A stretch of DNA of 64,000 nt, taken from Tipula vernalis. Its lineage: Eukaryota > Arthropoda > Insecta > Diptera > Tipulidae. Below the pieces are notes generated by a model. It did not search any database. It saw only the letters and a program-made list of their open reading frames with translations, and was not told the DNA's origin. Shown here piece after piece: positions 11,552-25,912 of the stretch; within the stretch, counting starts at the first letter, position 1, and each line of letters starts with the position of its first letter. The position numbers were made by a program, and so were the translations under genes. Location: NCBI GenBank assembly GCA_958295665.1, contig OY282558.1, positions 115,310,838 through 115,374,837 on the forward strand. The letters run 5' to 3'.

Positions 11552-12839
11552 CTGAAAGTATGTAAATACATTGTGTTTGCAAATAATAATTTTCTGATTT
11601 ACGATCATTTATATATGTACGTAATTAATAATTAGGTTTACACTACAGGCAATAATTATATGTTGCGTCTGTATCTACATTACAATACAAATTTTTGTTA
11701 TTAATCAAAAGAGAAATTTTAAGAGGTTTTCCTTAAAGCGGGACAGCCATTTAGAACCTTCAAAAAACGATTTTTTTTTTTTTGCTTTAAAAGTTACTTT
11801 AATATGTGTAGAATACGAAAAACTTCATGATTTAGGCTAAAGCTCAAAGCTCTTGTAAATAGAGCCAATTTCCGAAACTTCCTTTCATTCTACTCCAAGC
11901 GCCGAGCCCAGATATACGAACTAAAGAACAGCGGGGTATTTTTTGGTGTGCCAAAGATTGTTCAGAGACTATATTGAACTAGTGTTTTGATCAGCTAAGA
12001 AGCAAAAAAAATATCGAAAATATCGATTTTTTTCATTTTATATCTGCCATTTCTCCAAATCTTAACTTATTATTAAAATATTAGGTTTATCAAGTGACCG
12101 CACAGCATATACTGATTACATCATATTGCCCTTCTGCTTCCCTTTTCCACGGCAATTTTTTTTCAATAAACTGTCAAAATTTCAAAAAGACCCATTTATT
12201 TCTTCCCCTGCAAAAAGATTCCTGAAAATCTTCTTGGCGATTAGGAGATATTACTGAGGATTCGGCGGGCTCCAACTACGGTTTTTGTATTATGTTCCTA
12301 TTCCACTAAATTGTGACATAGATATTGTTGAAGAAATACATACATATTATTTATACAGGGTGCCCACTGCTACGAGTCCAAACGAGTAGGGCGTGTAGCT
12401 GGATCAATATCATGAAAAAAAGTCCACTACGTATATGCCCGGAAATGAACCGTTACCCACTTCAATTGCATTTCAAAATTTTTGGCATGGTACACTGCCT
12501 TGAATGATGTAGATGCCAATAACTCTTCTAAAAATTAAGATAACTCAATTGTTTTTCTAAAATTTTAAAGGCACAGAGTGCTTCTTTCTTGTCTGAAAGT
12601 AGGAATATCATGCATGATATTTTCCATAAAGAAAACATTTGTGGAATTAAAAAAATTGTGCGAGAAATAACAAAAAAATTCATTAAACTCATTTTTTCTC
12701 GAAAAACTCACTTAATAATTTTTGCTTTTTATTTCAAATTTAAATTTAATAGACTATTTAATACAAAATTGCTTCATCGTTTTTTATCTAATCATGTATA
12801 GTTTTTGAGATATTAACATTTCAATGTAGTACTTAATAA
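11552..12839. other. Intron sequence of the secreted-protein gene; nothing clear
   Basis: This part lies inside the inferred 9.2-kb intron. No ORF or long repeat was recognised. TACAGGGTGCCCAC at about 12354 resembles a mariner terminus, but no partner end was found. Confidence 0.3.
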
Positions 12840-13350
12840 TAGGCCAACTGCTATATGTATGTTGCAGTAAATACAAGACCTGATATATCAGCCAGTGTAT
12901 CGATACTTAGTCGCAGAATAAGTAAACCTAGAAATCAAGACTGGAATGAGTTAAAACGCATTGTACGATATTTGAAGGGTACGATTAATTTAAAATTTGC
13001 AGTTAGCAACAACAATGCCAAAGAATGTTTAGTCGGGTATTCAGACGCAGACTGGGCAGAATGTTGGCAAGATAGAAAGTCGAATAGCGGATTTGTTTTT
13101 AAGTACAATGGTGGGCTCATAAGCTGGGCATACAGGAAACAAACCTGTGTTTCGTTGTCTACAACTGAATCTGAATTTGTTGCTCTATGTGAAGCGAGTT
13201 AGGAAGCATTATAGATTCGAAAGGTTCTTGATGATATGAATGCAAAGCAAGGTGATGCAACAACTATTTATGAAGACAATTAAAGTTGTTTAAGTCTCAT
13301 CCAAAACAACAAGTTTAGTAATAGATCAAAGCTTACTGAGTTATTGAGAA
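12840..13350 (+). pseudogene. Ty1/copia pol fragment (RNase H end)
   Basis: The plus-strand frame at 12855-13202 matches the copia-type RT tail and RNase H: TRPDI near the start, YSDADWA, the DRKSNSGFVF block, then SLSTTESEFVALCEAS. After a TAG in place of the expected codon it continues in the same frame (IRKVLDDM, TIYEDN, then another stop, then SLIQNNKFSNRSK) to about 13350. There are two stops and no upstream RT, integrase or LTR, so this is a dead fragment. It lies in the intron of the secreted-protein gene, antisense to it. A mariner-like terminus (its complement reads ACATTGGTTCCGGTTAA) follows near 13395-13425. Confidence 0.8.
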
Positions 13351-13457
13351 AGGAAAATTGTGATATCTACTCCGGTAGATACTGTTCATGCGAAGGTTAA
13401 CCGGAACCAATGTACTTTATTTAAAATTTAGAAAGATACGTCGAATTTGAACATAAT

Positions 13458-15813
<2,356 letters not shown>

Positions 15814-16060
15814 CAGTGGCGTAACTAGGTACTCGAAGCATAGGCAGCCGCTGGGGCGGCCCATGGTTATTGGGGCCCACGATATTTATCAAGGGTTCTA
15901 ATATTAGATTTTCGAGAATTAGACCACATTTTCAAATTACCAAAACGGTAGTCTAATGTTTAGAAAACAAAGAAATTGTTTCTGTCATTGTTGGATGTTT
16001 TCTTAAGACAGGCCTAATAATTTTTTCACCGTTGGTGAAGGTTATTGTCTGAGTAACTAC
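15814..16060 (+). repeat. Left inverted terminus of a CAGTGGCGTAACTA-type element
   Basis: The terminus starts CAGTGGCGTAACTAGGTAC. Its first ~230 bp align, with gaps, to the reverse complement of 25680-25912. Shared blocks include CCGC near the start, TTATTGGGGCCCA, ATTTNTCAAG and GGTAGTCTAAT. It is one end of a large DNA element or of a separate copy of the same family. Flanking bases do not give a convincing target duplication with the right end. Confidence 0.6.
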
Positions 16061-16559
16061 AAGTATTCCGACTCCTTAGAAATAAAAATTCCTCTAGTTT
16101 CAGACAAATATTTAGATTTAGAAGAAAATTCATTAAACTCGTTTAAAATCAATGCTTTCGACATCAAATGATAACGCTTAGTTTAATAAGTTAAATAAGT
16201 TTTAGACTAACTAAATTAAGTTTTGATTAGAAAATGTTGAATATGATTTGAAAAATGATGTATCTAATTTGCAAAAGAGAGCTAATTGCTGTTAAGCAGT
16301 TAGCGAAGAATCATTGTGGTGTTCATGAGTGAATATATTTAACCACTACTGAAAACAATTTCACTCATTTCAAGCGGCTTTGCCTTAGAGAAGGAACCAA
16401 TCAATTTGAGCCAAACCAGTGAATGAATTAGCATTCGTTCGGATTATAAATTGGTGTTCAAATTTGAGGTATCTTTTTTAAATTTTAAATAAATGACATA
16501 AATTGTGTGAAATTTTTATTTATTTTCATACGTACATTGGTTCCGGTTAATAATGAAAA

Positions 16560-17104
16560 AAAAAAATGTCATTCAAATGACCTCCTCTGCTAGCTCGGCA
16601 GGCTGTCAATCTTTTACCAAAATTTTTAATATTTTCTTCGCATAATGATGGTTCAATTAGTGAAATTTGCTCGATGATGTTGTCTTTTAGGTGTTGGACA
16701 GTTTCAGTATTATCCGCATAAACTTTACTCTTCGAGAAATCTCATAAGAAGAAGTCCAATGGCGTTAAATCGCATGATCTTGGTGGGTTGCTGTGTGGCA
16801 TGTGGCACCATTCACAGTAATTGCATTGCCATTTTGATTTTCAACAGCTGCAATATTTTCACTTGAACGACCACTACGATAATAAATTCTACTTCTCTGA
16901 TCTTGAACTGAACCAGTTTCTTCAAATTTATCAATGATAAGTTAAAATACGGTAAAGAAAATGATCCGACAAACCGTGCTTTGTCGGAAAATTTTCTTTA
17001 CCGTATTTTGAACGAAATTTTCTTCCAACTTCTGAATAACTTTCACCATATTTAAAATAAGTTTTAATAATGAAAACACGTTGTTCACTCGTGTAGCGAT
17101 CCAT
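16560..17104 (-). pseudogene. mariner/Tc1-superfamily transposase remnant, internally deleted
   Basis: The minus strand starts at an ATG at 17104 (MDRYTSEQRVF, then YSEVGRKF), an N-terminal helix-turn-helix of mariner-like transposases. The sequence then jumps to the C-terminal end at about 16800-16560, with CDLTPLDFFL and, further on, NFGKRLTACRASRGGHLNDI. The catalytic core between them is missing or scrambled. A 20-base inverted block (TTACCGTATTTT and its complement, about 16950-17010) marks a rearrangement. ACATTGGTTCCGGTTAA near 16530 resembles the terminus seen at about 13395-13425, so two ends of this family lie in the window. Confidence 0.75.
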
Positions 17105-17159
17105 TTTAACTAACCGGAATGTTTGTACTTGCCATCTGTCAAATAACATATGGAGTATA

Positions 17160-17960
17160 TCATTTACCGGCTCTTTTTGATTAGCGGTAAACGGGAAATA
17201 GAAATTAAACTAACTGTAAATCGGATGGTATTTTTCTTTTGTTTGTTCTCATTGAGGTTCTCCTGATTTTGAAAATTCTCGTCGCTTCCCGATTTCATAA
17301 CCCCTTTTCTCGGATTTCATCTTTTGATAACATTTAAAAATTTTTCGAGATTTTTGAAGTTTAGCATGTAGATGAGATGCATAATGTTCGAGGCTTAATT
17401 GGTTAGCCTTATCTTGCTTAGTAGCATTTTGCTTAATAGGATTGGTAACATTAAGTTACTTGACAAATAATTCAGTAATTTCACTAATTTTTGGAATATT
17501 TCGAAATGTTCTTGGGTTTATTAACAGGCTTACCGAAATTAGTCATTCATATCCAGACTTTTCCGTATTATTGAAATTGTTCGAGATCAACCGATATTCA
17601 TATAATACTCTATATTGTAGATTTGTTAAGTTTCTCGAGAATTTTAAAATTATTAGAGATTTTCTAATTTATTCAAATAGTAGATTTCTCGAGATAATAC
17701 TAAAATTTTGATATTTTCTCGATTTCCCAGGATATTCGAAATTATTCAGGAATTTTCAGATTACATTTCATAAGGCATTGATTATCGCGTATAGGATTTC
17801 ATATGGTTTTACATAATTATACGGATAATTCGTCGTTTGAGAATTTTCTAGAATGTTAAAATACTTTGAAAATTCGATATTTTTGAGATTATTTCGAAAT
17901 TATTGATATTATTTGCTTCGTGTCTGGTTTGAGTATCACATTTTTTTCTCTATTCAATAA
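17160..17960. repeat. AT-rich repeat shared (inverted) with 31860-32520
   Basis: The sequence contains GTTCTCCTGATTTTGAAAAT and GTCGCTTCCCGATTTCATAA. Both appear reverse-complemented at about 32440-32500 with the same order of neighbouring CTCGA- and TTTCGAGA-rich words. It is part of the CAGTGGCG-family element body. Confidence 0.6.
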
Positions 17961-18174
17961 CGAATTTAAGCAACATTTTGATTAATTTAATGGAAAATCG
18001 CAAAGTTTATCGATAAATGGTAAATGGCTTTACCGGTAAAGAAACTATCTTCCAATGCATTAGTTGAGATTTTTTTGGACACTAACAGTCTGGGTCTATA
18101 CATGAACTTGTAAATATTAAAATTTGCGCCATTTCTTAAATCCTTCTCTCGAAATCAGATAGTTTTAAACAGTA

Positions 18175-19090
18175 CATGTCGAATTTCATCAAAATAGTTT
18201 AAGAAAAAGCCAAGTTCCATCCTACTTGGCCATATTCCTGAACTTCATCTAAAAATCATTTTAGGATCTCATTTCTACCGCAAATAATCGGTTAAGAAAT
18301 AACCGAGTTCCTTCCTAATTAGCAATATTCCAGAACATCATCAAACAATCGTTTTACAATCCCATTTCGATCGTTCTTGTCGAATTTAATCAAAATCGGT
18401 TAAAAAATAGGGAAAGTTCCATCCTAATTGGTCATATTTCAGAACTTCACCTACCAATCATTTTAGAATCCCATTTCTATTGAACTTGTCGAATTTCACC
18501 AAAATCGGTTAAGAATTAACCGATTTTCTTCCTAACAGGCCATATTCCAGAACTTCTTCTAAATATCATTTTAGAATCCCATTTTCATCGTACGTGTCGA
18601 ATTTCATCAAAATCGGTTAAGAAATAGGGAAATTCCATCCTAATTGGCCATATTTCAGAACTTCACCTAACAATCATTTTAGAATCCCATTTTCAGCGCA
18701 CATGTCGAATTTCACCAAAATCGGTTAAGAACTAACCGATCTGCTTCCTAATATGCCATATTCCAAAACTTAATCTAAATAATCTTAAGAAATAACCGAG
18801 TTCCTTCCTAATTGGCCATATTCCTGAACTTCATGTAACGATCATTATATGTAGAATCCCATTTCCATCGCACATGTGGAATCGGTTAAGAAATAACCAA
18901 GTTCTATCCTACTTGGCCATATTTCTGAACTTTATCTAAAAATCCATCCTAACTGGCCATATTACAGAACTTTACCTAAAAAATCATTCTAGAAAATCCC
19001 ACTTCGATCGTGCATGTCGAATTTTATTACGATCGGTTAAGAAATAATCAAGTGCCATACTACGTGGCAAAATTCTAGAATCTCATCTAA
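18175..19090. repeat. Tandem satellite-like array B (inverse orientation to array A)
   Basis: About eight diverged monomers of roughly 110-120 bp carry GAATTTCATCAAAATCGGTT, AAGAAATAACCGAGTTCC, TTGGCCATATTCCAGAACTT and CATTTTAGAATCCCATTT. The monomer is the reverse complement of array A. Confidence 0.75.
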
Positions 19091-20747
19091 ACATCAGTTT
19101 AGAACGCCACATTTAGTCTTACTAGTCACATAACAATCCATTCAAATGAGTTTTATGAATCTCTCGGATCATACAAACCTTATGAATTTCATAAATTTTA
19201 TGAATCTAATGAACTTTATTTGTCTTACGAGGTTACGAATCCAATGAACCTTCTGGATAAACTAAATCTTAAGAATCATTCAATATACATTCTAATGTAA
19301 ATTCCTGGCTTTCCATAATAAATAACCCACAACGCAATGAAAACCCATTGTTAGTTTCATAAATTCGCTTTATTTTCATGCAAACATAAGAGGGTACAAT
19401 TGTACCTATCCAGCCGGATAAAGGTTATATTCCCTTACATATATTCCCTTTATTCACCGGTCATGATTCAATAAATGCCAGGTTAGCTCTAAATATTTAA
19501 ACAAATGATGGTTATGGCCTTGGTCGTTAACCTTTTTCTTTTGTGACGACACACTATTCTAGTATTAAAAAAGACGTATAAATTACAACAACTAGTAAAA
19601 AGAAAATGAAAAATTAAAAAAACATTAACTTGAAACAAAAACGTTTCATTTGCTTTTTCTCTCTTTATTTATAAAGACGCGGCGGTATTGTATGACGTCA
19701 CGAACACGTGATTCGAAAGATCGAGCTAACCTAAAAAAAGAAAATTTTTCTGAATAAATAATTTTTACCTCGATCAAAGCAATCTCGTATTAGTTCGAAA
19801 GTAAATTTACACAAAGCGAGAATTATGTTTTTTTGGTTTTAAGTGTATTACATAGGGGCTCACTGTATTGTTCGAAATATATGTTGTCTTACTTTGGGAA
19901 TTTTGCAACAATAAAGCCGTATGTTTCCATTATGAAATTAATAATTTCATTCCATTGAGAAGTAGGTATAGAAAAATTCTCTTCTTCACGTAGTTGTAGT
20001 GTTTACCACTAGAGCAAATATATTAAATATATTTAGTTTTATGAGTTGGTATTAAATAACAATTCTCAATTTCGTTGAAAAAAAAAAACAAAATTATTCT
20101 TGGCTCTTATTTTGGGCAAAATTTCATTCCTATCCGAATATACGAATAACTTTTACCAAGGTAAAACGGCAATAATTTCTACACCCAACTAATTTGAATT
20201 TTTGTTTGTTCGACATGAGACGTCTCTTTTAAATCTTATATAGTTTTTACTGATACATTCCTTAATAATAAATACCCAAACTCGCAATGTGAAATTGAAA
20301 ATGTAAGTTCAAAACGAAATCGAAACGTTAAATTTTGTAAACATAAATTTTTCAAATTCTTTAAAAAATTTTAATTTTTTATCCCTTTTGTAGATTTGAA
20401 TGTTAAAATAAGCCTTTCGAAAAAATTTGGTCAGCTTTCGCTGCAAGTAGTGTCTTTGTTTTCTGTAAGTAAAATTGTGGATTTCGAATTTAAAAAAAAT
20501 TTGTAGAAGTGAGAAATGCAAAGAGCAGATTCAATATTTAAGAGTTGCTTTAAAAGAGAAAGAACATCAAAATTAGAACTAATTCATTACCAATAAAACA
20601 ATCAGTTTTTGATTCTAAAACACTAAAATATGAATGGCTTGTAATGAAAAACAGAGTCATCGTTACTCGTTTAGTGGCTCTATTTATTTTAAACCAATTT
20701 ACATATACGGATGTATAGTTTGAACAACAAATTAAAATATAACTTAC
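19091..20747. other. Intron 1, 5' part; a CRE-like site
   Basis: No gene or long repeat was recognised. TATGACGTCACGAACACGTG at about 19692-19711 combines a full palindromic CRE (TGACGTCA) and an E-box (CACGTG) about 1.1 kb downstream of the proposed exon 1. Its significance is unknown. Confidence 0.3.
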
Positions 20748-20825
20748 ACAACAATCACCAAAATTAATGGTACAACTTAAAAATATCACCAAAATAATTC
20801 CAAAATTCACTTTCAAGTTTATCAT
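20748..20825 (-). CDS. Exon 1 (signal peptide) of the secreted-protein gene
   Basis: The ATG at 20825-20823 starts 26 codons encoding a basic N-region (INLK), a hydrophobic core (FGIILVIFLSC) and a polar end (NFGDCC). A textbook GTAAGT donor follows directly in phase 0. Phase 0 matches the acceptor at 11551, and the joined product would be a secreted protein of about 175 residues. The join rests on strand, phase and complementarity of content (signal peptide without a mature domain, and mature domain without a signal). It crosses 9.2 kb of transposon-filled intron. Transcript evidence would settle it. Confidence 0.5.
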
Positions 20826-20932
20826 TTTCGACACAAAAATTCACCGAGTTTTTAATTTTAATCTATAAGGCTCAAAATTATGATCCACTTCGATGAACAC
20901 CGTAATGAAAATTCCACAATAATTTTGAAATG

Positions 20933-20948
20933 TTTTTATATTTATATG
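20933..20948 (-). promoter_or_regulatory. Putative TATA box for the secreted-protein gene
   Basis: The minus strand reads CATATAAATATAAAAAC about 110-120 bases upstream of the exon 1 ATG. A TCATTA initiator-like word lies 35-40 bases downstream, near 20903-20908. The spacing is slightly long for a TATA/Inr pair. Confidence 0.4.
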
Positions 20949-21665
20949 CGGCGGCTAATAATTTGTGTAGTATACGAGTAATATATAAATCATCAAAAAC
21001 AATAGTTAATTGCGAGCTTTAATCCAGATTAGGTACATGATTTTTATCGGTAGTTTTTTTTTTTTTAATGATTGTTTACAATAAAATTTATGATGGCGTA
21101 TCGCTGGTATCCGGAAGTTATATCGAATTGTCTTTTGTAGCTGTTGCCGCATCATGTATTCGATGTTTTAGACATTTGGTCACAATACTGATGTAAATAA
21201 ATATAGAAAAATGAACATAGCAAAATATTGTTGGAAAAAGCTTAAGATTTAATATTAAATGCTGCATCTGTTTAGATTGAAAAAATCACCGCACTCAAGC
21301 ACACGATCGAAAATCTCTGAGATTTCCACATAATTTCGGAGATTTTTTTACGCCATTCGTTATATCACGCCAAAGACACTTTTAAATCAATTAATCAATA
21401 ATGATAAAATGATGTAACATTCTTTGGTTTAATAATTTTTAATTTACTTTCTTAGCATCCACCCACTACTGCCCCACCCCCATAAAATCAAGTGAGTAGC
21501 ATTGTTTTCTTAGTTTTAGTACATTTAAATGAGGACATGTTTTTAAAAGATTTATTTTAATTTTATTTTTATCCTTTTATTCTACGGAATAACTTTCTCC
21601 TCTAATCTTTGCCACTTTCCAACTCTAACTTGTTTAGTTACACATACTACATACATAAGTTTTAA
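20949..21665. other. No gene recognised
   Basis: AT-rich sequence upstream of the proposed promoter. No repeats or coding motifs were seen. Confidence 0.3.
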
Positions 21666-22378
21666 GGGGACATTACACCTTCAAATTTAAAAAAATGAAA
21701 GTTTTTCAAACATTTTTTTTTAATGGAATAAAAAGAGATATCTTAATGAAACTTTCCATGGACATTTTATTTAAGTCAAAGCATACATAAAAAAATTTTT
21801 TAGATTTTTTTCCGCCCCCTTGTCGTCTGCTACGGTCATTTTCCAAAAAGACCGAAAATTCGCGGCGTGCATCAGAACTGCTCTCAGAAATGTCTGAAAA
21901 AAAAACGGGGTTTTATTCAGCATTAAATCGCCATTGGAATGAACTAAAAGGAAGAAAATGGTCTAAAAAATAACAAAATGGCGGCATTTTTTCGAAAATG
22001 GAGCTTTTTTGTCCCCTGCAATTTGTTGTAACTCAAAAAATTGAAGGCCGATTTTCCCTTCCGTAGTTCATTCTGAGCAGAAATATGTGTAGATCAACGT
22101 GTTAAACTTTTAGAACGATTGGATAAGTAGTTTTTTCTCAATCTTGCATGCCAACTTGAAAAACGTCATTTCGAGATAATCGAGTTTAAAGTACAGCGAA
22201 GTAGACCAAAACCGTAGAAAAAAGACTTTGACGCGCTCCGTAATAAATACAATAAAAATTTTTTTGTTGACATTTTCATGTTTATATTGTTAAAATTCTG
22301 TTCTAAAACGTTCATTCTAACATATTCGATCATAAAAAAAATTTCGATTTTTTAAAAATCTGAAGGTGTAATGTCCAC
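21666..22378. mobile_element. 713-bp TTAA-flanked MITE (piggyBac-like)
   Basis: The inverted ends read GGGGACATTACACCTTCA on the left, and on the right the complement of GTGGACATTACACCTTCA. They are bounded on both sides by TTAA (21662-21665 and 22379-22382), the target site used and duplicated by piggyBac transposons. The interior is non-coding. A piggyBac-mobilised non-autonomous element is the best reading. Confidence 0.75.
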
Positions 22379-22382
22379 TTAA

Positions 22383-23399
22383 ATTTTTTTATCAACAATT
22401 TTGGTATCTCAGCAATGTAATCGTCAAGCCTTTTAAAATGGTACCCTAATTGCCAAATACATTCTTTTCGAAATTCAATTTTTGACAGTTCTATGTACTA
22501 ATCAAACTCTTTAAAATAAAGGTACCGCACTTGCCATATTAAAACATCAAAACATTTCATACGTCTGAAATATAATCATTAAGCCCTTTAAAATGATATG
22601 CCACTTGCTACAAACACCTTTCACAAAATGTATAATATTTTCAATTTTTTACAATTGTCAAAAATGTGAAATGTCAAAAAAATCCAAAAAATTGCATTCT
22701 CACCGACCCTGGGAATCTGTGCAAAATTTCGGAAGTCTACGTTACCAGAGAGTGGATCAAAATCGAGTTGTAAGATTTGACCTAAACCAAAGCCTGCTTA
22801 ATAAATAAAGCCTCCATGTTGATTATATTTTTTAACAGCTTATTTAAGGCATTAAAAAATCAGAGACTTAACCTCCGTTTTCACTAAATATATGAATAAA
22901 AAGTGACTCGAATCCTTTTTGAGGATTTTTCTGTGAGGTTTTCAATTTCCGTTTCAAAATAGCGCATAAACAAGTAAAAAAGAGATAGGCATACGAAATA
23001 GGAAGTTTAATGAGATATTTATCTTTATAAATGAAACTCAATCTCTCCTTTGTGTGGTTGTCTTGCAAACAATTATATTTACAAAAAACACTGTTGCCCT
23101 GGGGTGACACGTTTTAACCATGACTTTTTCGCTTCGATGCATTTTTGATAGAATAACTCCATTCGTTTGTTGAAAATATAAAATTTTAAAACAATTTAGT
23201 TGTAAGATTTCATCCAACTTTCGCAAAAATATGTATTTTGACCGACCCAAAAAAAATTTTAAGACCAAAATCGGCTCGATAGACCTAACCGTTTATGAGA
23301 TATTGCCCGTAATTCTTTTTGGAACATAATAAAATGTGGTTTTATGTATAAATATACTTCTACAAAATTTCTACGATGTATGTAAATGACATACTAAAT
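22383..23399. other. No gene recognised
   Basis: Several overlapping short frames on both strands lack family motifs. No long repeat was noticed. Confidence 0.3.
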
Positions 23400-24500
23400 T
23401 GATTTTTAGATGCATCAGAAGTATTTTCCTGGGTAATGAATCGTACACTCCAAGGAATAATCAATTGGAAAGTAGCTATGGATGACATATTTCTTTAGGC
23501 ACCTATGAAAAAAGAGCTAAGGAAAATTACGAAAACAGTAATTGACCGATTGCCAAACGCGAATTCGACAAAACATCAATGAAGTTCCTAGGTCATATTT
23601 TTACGGATATGGGATATAAACCTTACAAAGAACGCTATAAACTAGTTGAAACTGTCAACAAATATTAAGGAACTGCAACATGTACTTAGTAAGGCGAGTT
23701 ACTTGGCCAAATTCATTGGCAATCTGTCCAAGTTAACTGATCCGTTACATAATTTACTATGCAAAGAAACAGAGAAGAGTTGGAATTATCAACAACAAGA
23801 AACATTCGACAATATAAAGGGAACACTAACGATAACACCGGTACTCGCTTACTACAACGTCAACAAAATGGTGAGGTTATCGGTCAACCAGTATGCAATG
23901 CTTGTTAGTATTTACGAATTCACAAAAGAGTCAACCGTTAATTGTAGAAGAGACGTTGGTCATACGATTGGTATATGCTCAAAATTTACCAAAGGCACAT
24001 TAAAGCCACTAGGATTTTAATTGGTGACGCATTAAGCACAGACTGTGCAACTACTGAAATTGAAAACGAGAAAGAATATGCAGGACGATATATAGTGACT
24101 ACTTCAAATCACAATGAGCTAAAACTTCTCAAAGCAGTAATTATGCGCGGATGGCCGGATGATGAAACCACATTAGCCGCAACTGAACGGAAATATGCTC
24201 CCCACAAAAGGATTATTATTCAATGGGAACAAAATAATGGTGCCTTCATGGGACACACCGGAATAATACAATCTATTCAATGAGATCGTTAAACGCTTTA
24301 TTGGTATGACCAAACAAACGATATTAAAAATTATGTGGAACGATGTGCAGTGTGTCAAGAGACATAAAAATCGAATCAACGTGAACCAATGATAATGAGA
24401 CAAGTACCAGATTTCTTCGGATATTTTTTCATTTTTTTACGAATACCACAAATTCAAGACGGTCTGATTTAAGACGGTGGACCACAATATATAGTATTAA
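23400..24500 (+). pseudogene. Degraded Gypsy-type pol fragment (RT end, RNase H start, integrase zinc domain)
   Basis: Read on the plus strand in broken frames. DASEVFSWVMN near 23410 and the block SYLAKFIGNLSKLTDPLHNL with ITPVLAYYNVNKMVRLSV (23700-23880) match the RT thumb/connection and start of RNase H of Gypsy elements. At 24100-24370, LKAVIMRGWP, GHTGIIQ, LYWYDQTNDIKNYVERC and AVCQE match the His2Cys2 integrase N-terminus. DGGPQY near 24470 recalls the integrase core. Stops and frameshifts are frequent and no LTR was found. Confidence 0.75.
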
Positions 24501-25679
24501 ACTAATCAACGCTAGTTTAGTCGATGCATACGAACGCCATCACAAATAAACCTCGAAGAACTGAAACCGAAAATTGTAAAACGTGTGACTGAAAAAGCCA
24601 GGCCATGGTAATGGCAACGGTAGTGGTAATGGTAATGCTAATGTAAAGTGGATATTGTATTGGATATTGTCCTTAGGTCAGTAAATATCGTACATTTTTT
24701 GTAAGTTAGTTGAGAATCTTGCTATTTTTATTTTTCGAGCTTTATGTGAAGAATATTCCCTTTTGATGATACATACCTCATTTTCACATCTTAAATGGTG
24801 CTTAACATCCAATTTGACCTCTGAGTTTTTAAAGCCCGCTTTTACTTATCGAGTTCAAATTTATTGCCTTTTCCTCTATAACGCTTTCTTGTGAGAGAAG
24901 AGTGTTTCACGCTTACTAATTTTGTTAGGTTCCATCAATTAATCTTTCAAAATTCAAAGAGCTTGATCTTCACCTTTGATATGAGACCACAATAACACTT
25001 TTATTTTGAATTGCATGTAAGCGCAAATGAATTCTTGAGAACGGATAAAATTGAATATCTATAGAATCGTTAAGGCCCCGATCTCACAGGTTTAAGCGAT
25101 AAAACGGTATTGGTGCAAATTATAACGTAGGTTATCTTTAGAATACATCGAGGTTTTGTTTCAATACCCTTACACCGAATCGGAGTGAGTGGTGCGGTCA
25201 TCTGAGGCAATTGATGACCGAATCGGGGTGGGGTATGCATGGCATTTGCATTTTCCTTATATGTATTTAAAATAGTTTTTCAAAATGAACCGATTTTACC
25301 GGGTGTTATTTTTATTTACCGTTTTACCGGTTATCAAAAGATCCGGTAAATGAGAAACTATAAGTCGAACAACCGCTAATTGATTATAGAGGCTGGCTGG
25401 TTTTAGCAAAGCAGATGAGTAATTGATCCCTGTTGTCACAATCAAACTTTTGCAATCAAATACAACTTTTTCTAATTAAAACTTGATCTGTAAAAGGTTG
25501 AATTTATTTGGCTAAATGCTTAATTTGATTTGTAAAAGGGTAAACTTACAAATAAATGAACCCACCAAACACTAAAATCTTTATGTTTTGATGTCGAGTA
25601 ATTACTCGGAACTTTTTCATTTTCAGCAATCGAGAAGAAATTGTTAGATTTATCTTAAGAAAATAATATTTAATAGCGA
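24501..25679. other. Element body left of the 25912 terminus; no gene
   Basis: From about 25300 the sequence parallels 32520-33100: both carry a CTGGCTGG/CTGACTGG block, TAAATGCTTAATTTGATTT and a run ending CACTAAAATC. It therefore belongs to the CAGTGGCG family. From 24501 to 25300 nothing was recognised apart from a short TAATGG-rich run near 24610-24640. Confidence 0.45.
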
Positions 25680-25912
25680 CATGAACGATTTCTTTTTTCT
25701 CTAAAAATTAGACTACCGCCTTTTCTTAATTTCCTAAAAATGACCCGTTTTGCAAATTTGAAAAGGTGGTCTACTTTAAGCTTAATCTGAACACACCATC
25801 TATCTAACCTTGACTTTGAACTAATATTCTAACGCTTGAAAAATCTCCTGGGCCCCAATAACTGGGCCCCCCTCCCGACTGCGGGTGCTGCAGGTACTTA
25901 GTTACGCCACTG
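25680..25912 (-). repeat. Right inverted terminus of a CAGTGGCGTAACTA-type element
   Basis: The end is the complement of CAGTGGCGTAACTAAGTAC. It aligns over about 230 bp with the left-type end at 15814 and with 33500-33680. Either the two ends bound one ~10.1-kb composite, or they are two solo ends. The second is easier to reconcile with the proposed host exon at 20.8 kb lying between them. Confidence 0.6.

Noticed and set aside
12325..12507. mariner element starting TACAGGGTGCCCAC
   Set aside because: Only one end-like word was found; no inverted partner or transposase motif nearby.
15814..25912. A single 10.1-kb transposon bounded by the two CAGTGGCG ends
   Set aside because: No matching target duplication was found at the ends, and the proposed exon 1 of a host gene with its own promoter lies between them, so two separate copies are as likely.
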